Assembly (NCBI GenBank): GCA_012727745.1
Contig: JAAYGJ010000097.1
Location: 1-8,737 of the forward strand
Reading direction: 5' to 3'
DNA length: 8,737 nucleotides
Source of the DNA: Clostridia bacterium
GTDB taxonomy: Bacteria; Bacillota; DSM-521; Neomoorellales; Neomoorellaceae
In this document: in pieces, positions 5,033-8,737 of the stretch
Layout of the letters: each line of letters opens with the position of its first letter
How positions within the stretch are numbered: position 1 is the stretch's first letter
The notes under the pieces: model-generated
Told to the model about the DNA's origin: nothing
The model's input: only the letters and a program-made list of their open reading frames with translations
Database searches by the model: none
Program-made: the position numbers and the translations under genes

Positions 5033-6262
5033 TTATTTAATCTCATATAATTTGCCCATAAAGAGGATAGTCCCGGTTTGGTCATCGGCAATAATAAATA
5101 CAAAAGGCCTGTCAGCAATAAACGTGAGCGGTTCCACTGCAGCCGTTTCTTGCATCTCTACCACCGTAGCTGCTGCTGCTTCACTGCCTTCTTCGTTGAC
5201 CTCAATTATCGCCTTGTGCAGCACCCTGCTGATAAAAATACCTTCACGGATACCAGAAAAATCGGCTGCTTCGCTAAACGCTTCCCCCATTCCCAGGGCT
5301 GTCAGGCTGTCGTTAAGTTCCTTGATACCGTATTCCAGCTCAAAGCGGGGCAACCTTAGCTCGACATTGTCGCGCTCGGAGATGCTTTCCCGGATAAGCT
5401 GCCACTTTTCCATATCTAGAGTAGCAATAAAATCGTTAATTGCCATATCTTCAGGCGGCAGGATACAATACATGGCCGTTCTGCCGCTGCCATAGGGGAG
5501 TCTCACGGCTTTGTAATCATCCCCCTGGCCGTATTCCACTTTGCCATTTCTGCTCATCATAGTTACTATATTGATACTGCCATCTCCAGCATGAAACTGG
5601 GCCTCATAGCTTTGTTTTTTATCAAACTGCTCGGTCCAATCCCCTTTGAAGTAGATAGCATTAATTAAATACATAACCACCTCAGGTGGGATAGGCGGTT
5701 CAAGCATTTTAGTAATTTTATTTTTGGTAGCGTTAGCTATCCACTTGTTGATCTGCTCAACCGCACTGGCTTCAGAAAAGTCAAGGGAAGTTACGGAAGC
5801 GTCGAATATTTCCTTGTTTGTCGCTAAAAAATCTTCCTTTATGTCCTCCCCTTCTCTAACCCACAGCGAATTGCCCATATGCAGTTCAATTTTTTTGTCC
5901 ACCTGGCGCAAATAGCGTATCAGGTTTTGGTAGCTTTCGTTAAGTATTTCGTCGTCAAGCCCTGTATAGCCTAAAGTTTTAGCCATAGCTTCTTTGGTTG
6001 TGGTTTCAGCCCCTGCATAGGTCATAGTCAGGGCAGTAGATATGCTCAATGGCGAAATGAAGATGCTTTGCTCCCCGTCTTCGCTGTTCAATTGCTTAAA
6101 AATATAAAAAGCAAAGCGGGAATTTCCGACCACAGTCTCAGGGCTAATTTTATCCAGTTCATAATCAGCATTCAGACCGGCAAATGAAGCAGCCCCCGTA
6201 CATCCTGCCAGCAGGCCCACTACCATTAGCAGGCAAAACAGTAAAGCCAAAGGCTTTTTCAC
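5033..6262 (-). CDS. Serpin-family protease inhibitor, predicted lipoprotein
   Basis: This 409-residue protein has full serpin length plus a lipoprotein signal peptide: MKKPLALLFCLLMVVG, then lipobox LLAGC with Cys21. It is probably tethered outside the cell, where it would trap serine or cysteine proteases by the suicide mechanism. Serpin landmarks are SPLSISTALTMTYAGA (70-85), NAIYFKGDW (201-209), MMSRNGKVEYG (235-245), and the serpin signature FIADRPFVFII (381-391). The reactive-centre hinge EEGSEAAAAT (357-366) has the small-residue run of inhibitory serpins, so activity is likely. Counting from the hinge, P1-P1' falls at Thr373-Ala374. Counting from the conserved PF it falls 2 residues later, Ala375-Val376. 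Small P1 residues suggest an elastase- or subtilisin-like target. The start is GTG 6262 with GGAGAGGG just upstream. No partner protease is adjacent, and the upstream promoter could not be placed. Confidence 0.94.
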   Translation of the reverse strand: MKKPLALLFCLLMVVGLLAGCTGAASFAGLNADYELDKISPETVVGNSRFAFYIFKQLNSEDGEQSIFISPLSISTALTMTYAGAETTTKEAMAKTLGYTGLDDEILNESYQNLIRYLRQVDKKIELHMGNSLWVREGEDIKEDFLATNKEIFDASVTSLDFSEASAVEQINKWIANATKNKITKMLEPPIPPEVVMYLINAIYFKGDWTEQFDKKQSYEAQFHAGDGSINIVTMMSRNGKVEYGQGDDYKAVRLPYGSGRTAMYCILPPEDMAINDFIATLDMEKWQLIRESISERDNVELRLPRFELEYGIKELNDSLTALGMGEAFSEAADFSGIREGIFISRVLHKAIIEVNEEGSEAAAATVVEMQETAAVEPLTFIADRPFVFIIADDQTGTILFMGKLYEIK

Positions 6263-6453
6263 AATACCCTCTCCCTTCGAAAATAATACTGCCTAACTTG
6301 ATCTAGTTGGACTGCAGACTATTGTTTACATTCACCACAGTGCGCTTATCTGAGATACTCAACACTTCGTTACTAATGTAGACGCAAGACAGCCCCATTC
6401 TGTTCCAGGTTATTTTATTTCAGCTCCGTAATACAGCCTGCTATAGCATGGGG
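6263..6453. other. Intergenic region upstream of the serpin gene
   Basis: This spacer must contain the serpin promoter, since the thiamine operon terminator lies just upstream. I see no convincing -35/-10 pair on the - strand. A small imperfect hairpin CTAACT-TGATCT-AGTTGG (6293-6310) falls in the predicted leader. No gene is visible. Confidence 0.4.
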
Positions 6454-6490
6454 GAAAAGAAAATCCGCTACCCCTACAGGATAGCGGATT
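6454..6490 (-). terminator. Intrinsic terminator of the thiamine operon
   Basis: On the - strand AATCCGCTA (6490-6482) and TAGCGGATT (6470-6462) form a perfect 9-bp stem with an 11-nt loop, followed by TTCTTTT. It starts 8 nt after the phosphatase stop, so it closes the operon and isolates the serpin gene downstream. Confidence 0.88.
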
Positions 6491-6498
6491 GCCTGCGT

Positions 6499-7134
6499 TT
6501 ATGCTTCTGTTTGCTTAAGCCAGATCAGAATATCCCGGAAGTCAGTAAACGGTTGAGCTTGAATTCCCTTTTCCCGGCAGTATTCCAGCAAGCGGCCTTT
6601 AGCAAATACCAGGTCGCTCATAGTTGCCGGGCACAGGTCGGAAGTGCCGTCGCCAATATAGACCGCCCGGCAGTCCGTTGGTTTTAGCTTAGCAAGCAAG
6701 GTAGTCTTACAGGTGCCGCAGGTACCGCAAGCAGGGTTATGGTGAGGGCAGACAATTGAAAAGCCGTCTTTATAAACCAACCTGTTGGCATAATAATCTA
6801 GCTGCAGGTCATATTTCTTCAAGATATAGTCAATAATGTAATCATAACCATCGCTCAGGATATAATGAGGATAACCCCTGGTAAGGCAGTATTCTATAAA
6901 TTCCTTAAAGTAAGCATCTATTTCTATTGTATCCAGGAGCTCATTAAGGTCCTCCAGGTTTGCCCGAAACAGAGCAAAAGTCCGGTTGGCACATTCCTCG
7001 GTAGATATCTCCCGGCGTTCCCACTGTAGGTTAATCTCCTCCCACCCTGCAGCCGCAAATGTCTCTACCATCGCCTCGCAGGTATCCTTTTTGGTGATAG
7101 TCCCGTCAAAATCGATAAAAAATACTCTTTTCAT
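6499..7134 (-). CDS. MtnX-like HAD-IB phosphatase in the thiamine operon
   Basis: This 211-residue protein is a haloacid dehalogenase superfamily phosphatase, subclass IB. Motif I is D8-F-D10-G-T, with Asp8 the nucleophile and Asp10 the acid/base. Motif II is Ser94 in YILSDG, motif III probably Lys143, and motif IV GDGTSD (161-166). It resembles MtnX, the phosphatase of methionine salvage, including a Cys-rich stretch before motif III (C129, C136, C139, C142). No other methionine salvage gene is present. It is instead the last gene of a thiD-thiE operon, 15 nt after thiE. That position suggests a thiamine-related substrate such as thiamine monophosphate or an HMP/thiazole phosphate, which is inference. 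A TTG at 7140 is possible, but ATG 7134 is better placed for the GAGGG/GGGAG ribosome binding site. Fold and phosphatase activity are confident; substrate is unknown. Confidence 0.88.
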   Translation of the reverse strand: MKRVFFIDFDGTITKKDTCEAMVETFAAAGWEEINLQWERREISTEECANRTFALFRANLEDLNELLDTIEIDAYFKEFIEYCLTRGYPHYILSDGYDYIIDYILKKYDLQLDYYANRLVYKDGFSIVCPHHNPACGTCGTCKTTLLAKLKPTDCRAVYIGDGTSDLCPATMSDLVFAKGRLLEYCREKGIQAQPFTDFRDILIWLKQTEA

Positions 7135-7149
7135 CGTCAACCCTCTCCC

Positions 7150-7776
7150 TTAGACATTCCCCCACTGCTGGCGAATAAGCCGGGCGGTACGGCCGGGGTC
7201 ATCACTACCCAGAATTCCCGACACGATAGACACGCCGGCAAGGCCCGAATTTTTGATTTTCTGTATATTGTTCAGGTTAATCCCGCCAATGCCTACCACA
7301 GGGATGGACACTGCTGCTGTTATTTGCCGCAGTCCCGCCGGACCAAGTGGTTCGATGTCCACCTTTTTAGTGGAAGTAACATAAACAGGCCCTGCTCCCA
7401 AATAATCGGCGCCGTTTTTTTCCCCGTAGCGTGCCTCTGTGGGATTAGAAACAGAATAGCCCACTATTTTATCAGGCCCTATTAACCTCCGCACCACCGC
7501 CAGGGGCAAGTCTTCCTGACCGATGTGGACCCCATCAGCGTCTACCGCCAGGGCAATATCCAGGCGGTCATTAATCAAAAGGGGTACCCCGAACCTGGCC
7601 GTCAGCTCTTTCATTGCCAGGCCCAACTGGTAAAAATCCCGGCTGCAAATATCCTTTTCCCGCAGCTGGACCAGGGTAACGCCCCCGGCAAGGGCTTCTT
7701 CTACCGCCTGGAGGAGGCTTCTGCCTTTCAGTATACCTCTGTCCGTTACCAGGTACAAACTATAATCGCACTTCAT
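7150..7776 (-). CDS. thiE: Thiamine-phosphate synthase
   Basis: ThiE joins HMP pyrophosphate and thiazole carboxylate phosphate (or HET-P) into thiamine monophosphate in a (beta/alpha)8 barrel. At 208 residues it is of normal length. Signature segments in order are LVTDR (9-13), VQLREK (36-41), LINDRLDIA (68-76), DGVHIGQEDLP (81-91), LGAGPVYVTSTK (126-137), VVGIGGI (160-166), and GVSIVSGI (181-188). These contain the pyrophosphate and Mg-binding residues, for example Gln37, Arg39, Lys41, Asn69, Asp70 and the GIGG loop. Start ATG 7776 has GGGGAG 5 nt upstream and overlaps the stop of a 29-codon upstream ORF by ATGA, suggesting translational coupling. It is the middle of the operon thiD-thiE-phosphatase. 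Confidence 0.96.
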   Translation of the reverse strand: MKCDYSLYLVTDRGILKGRSLLQAVEEALAGGVTLVQLREKDICSRDFYQLGLAMKELTARFGVPLLINDRLDIALAVDADGVHIGQEDLPLAVVRRLIGPDKIVGYSVSNPTEARYGEKNGADYLGAGPVYVTSTKKVDIEPLGPAGLRQITAAVSIPVVGIGGINLNNIQKIKNSGLAGVSIVSGILGSDDPGRTARLIRQQWGNV

Positions 7777-7862
7777 CGTTTCTCCCCATTCCTGTGTATG
7801 ATGATATCTTCCAGCTCTTTATCCTCAAAGGCCGTAAAATGTCCGGGAGCCCGCCTGCCCAT
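7773..7862 (-). CDS. Possible 29-residue mini-ORF between thiD and thiE
   Basis: The 91-nt gap between thiD and thiE is occupied by an ATG-initiated frame of 29 codons, beginning MGRRAPGHFTAFEDKELED and ending HRNGEKR. Its TGA stop overlaps the thiE ATG (ATGA), the typical geometry of translational coupling. It starts 5 nt after the thiD stop. The weak point is initiation: no good ribosome binding site precedes the ATG, although a ribosome finishing thiD could reinitiate. The peptide is charged and partly amphipathic and I do not recognise it. It may be a coupling leader, a relic of a larger gene, or a chance frame. Confidence 0.4.
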   Translation of the reverse strand: MGRRAPGHFTAFEDKELEDIIIHRNGEKR

Positions 7863-7867
7863 TCGGC

Positions 7868-8662
7868 TTAGCTGTCCTGATAATACTGGTAAAAATGATG
7901 GGTAGGTCCTACCCCGTGCCCAATAGGAAAAGCAGCGGCAATGGCCCCGGTGATGTATTCTTTAGCCTTGCTTACTGCCTCCCTTACTGTATGGCCCTTG
8001 GCCAAAAAAGCAGCAATAGCCGAAGAAAAAGTACAGCCGGTCCCGTGGGTATGGGAAGTAGCTATCCGTTCGCTTTTGAAGTGGTGCATTTCCTGGCCGT
8101 CATAAAACACATCTACTGCATCGCCTTCGAGGTGCCCACCCTTCACTACTACATATCGGGCTCCCATTTGCTTGATCTGCACCGCTGCTTTTTCCATCTG
8201 CGGCAGGGTAGTTATTTTAGCCCCGGTAATCACTTCTGCTTCAAAAAGGTTGGGCGTAATTACATAGGCCAGGGGCAGTAGCACCCTGATCAAAGCCTCC
8301 CGAGCAGCAGGCTGCAGAAGGGCGCAGCCGCTTTTGGAAACCATAACAGGGTCAATTACAATGTTCTGGGCGCCATGCTTCCGCAGTGCTGTGCCAATGG
8401 TTTCGATAATAGCACTGCTGGATACCATGCCAATTTTAACCGCATCCACCTGAATATCAGTAAAAATTGCGTCGATCTGGTCCCTGATAATTTCCTCGTC
8501 TAACTCGCGGACACTAACTACCCCCCGGGTGTTCTGGGCAGTTACTGCCGTAATAACACTCATGCCGTATGTGCCCAGGGCGCTAAAGGTTTTCAGGTCC
8601 GCCTGAATGCCGGCTCCGCCACAGGAATCCGAACCGGCAATAGTAAGCACTTTTTTCATCAT
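7868..8662 (-). CDS. thiD: Hydroxymethylpyrimidine/phosphomethylpyrimidine kinase
   Basis: ThiD phosphorylates HMP to HMP-P and then to HMP-PP, the pyrimidine substrate of ThiE. The 264-residue length is typical for a single-domain ribokinase-fold ThiD. Hallmarks are TIAGSDSCGGAGIQADLKTF (7-26), TAVTAQNT (38-45), VDAVKIGM (72-79), VIDPVMVSKSG (102-112), TPNLFEAEVITG (136-147), VVKGGH (172-177), and the anion hole THGTGCTFSSAIAA (205-218), with Cys210 the conserved residue near the phosphate. The start is ATG 8662. A second ATG at 8659 is equally served by the strong GGAGGAGG (8667-8674), so the true N-terminus is uncertain by one residue. The stop of an upstream frame overlaps it (TAATG), which implies that it is not the first gene of the operon. 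Confidence 0.96.
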   Translation of the reverse strand: MMKKVLTIAGSDSCGGAGIQADLKTFSALGTYGMSVITAVTAQNTRGVVSVRELDEEIIRDQIDAIFTDIQVDAVKIGMVSSSAIIETIGTALRKHGAQNIVIDPVMVSKSGCALLQPAAREALIRVLLPLAYVITPNLFEAEVITGAKITTLPQMEKAAVQIKQMGARYVVVKGGHLEGDAVDVFYDGQEMHHFKSERIATSHTHGTGCTFSSAIAAFLAKGHTVREAVSKAKEYITGAIAAAFPIGHGVGPTHHFYQYYQDS

Positions 8663-8737
8663 TATTCCTCCTCCACTTTTGCCAATGCGCTAAAAAATAC
8701 TTTCCAAAAATGATCCACCGGCGGGGGTACAAGAGCC
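8662..8737 (-). CDS. C-terminal tail of an upstream gene, possibly thiM (partial)
   Basis: A frame entering from the window edge runs 24 codons and stops at TAA (8664-8662), overlapping the thiD ATG as TAATG. Its end reads HFWKVFFSALAKVEEE, which resembles the FxVxFxDAL-type tail of hydroxyethylthiazole kinase (ThiM), a usual neighbour of ThiD and ThiE. The immediately upstream part fits ThiM better in another frame (AGGSF, similar to the family GPGSF). This raises a possible 1-nt shift at a T5 run near 8704-8708. With only 76 nt visible, this assignment is weak. Confidence 0.4.
   Translation of the reverse strand, partial: ALVPPPVDHFWKVFFSALAKVEEE

Noticed and set aside
4950..5495. A 181-codon + strand open frame
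   Set aside because: It is antisense to the serpin gene, starts inside the palindromic region, and has a low-complexity Ser-rich translation typical of a shadow frame.
7895..8281. A 128-codon + strand open frame
   Set aside because: It is antisense to thiD, which has complete family motifs.

Overview
The window looks like the chromosome of a Gram-positive anaerobe of the Firmicutes (Clostridia, perhaps a Peptococcaceae- or Moorella-like lineage). This is inferred from the strong GGAGG ribosome binding sites, short lipoprotein signal peptides, an intermediate GC content with AT-rich intergenic DNA, and the gene families present (DUF1015, FmdA-type amidohydrolase, bacterial serpin, ThiD/ThiE). 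It cannot be settled without a database search. No intact mobile element, CRISPR array, tRNA or rRNA is visible.

Layout. Positions 1-170 are a leader or intergenic region with several hairpins and alternative pairings. It is followed on the + strand by a DUF1015 protein (171-1418) and a 50-residue hydrophilic protein (1523-1675) that ends in a strong intrinsic terminator. Facing it on the - strand is a small secreted lipoprotein (1707-2330). Divergent from that is a second lipoprotein with a class A beta-lactamase fold (2550-3431). A 422-nt AT-rich region follows, with a hairpin, repeated TTTGCA motifs and an extended -10 promoter, and leads into an acetamidase/formamidase family gene (3854-4840). 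That gene converges on a lipoprotein serpin (5033-6262, - strand). The two are separated by a perfect 20-bp inverted repeat that probably terminates both.

The right third is a thiamine operon on the - strand. In transcription order it holds the tail of an upstream gene (possibly thiM) at the window edge, thiD (7868-8662), a possible 29-codon mini-ORF whose stop overlaps the next start, thiE (7150-7776), and a MtnX-like HAD phosphatase (6499-7134) closed by a clear intrinsic terminator. ThiD and ThiE make HMP-PP and thiamine monophosphate. The terminal phosphatase is the unexplained member and could act on a thiamine intermediate.

Most notable are the HAD phosphatase with a Cys-rich segment inside the thiamine operon, the membrane-anchored bacterial serpin, the beta-lactamase-like lipoprotein lacking an evident omega-loop Glu, and the unannotated mini-ORF between thiD and thiE. 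No large, clearly new multi-gene system is visible.
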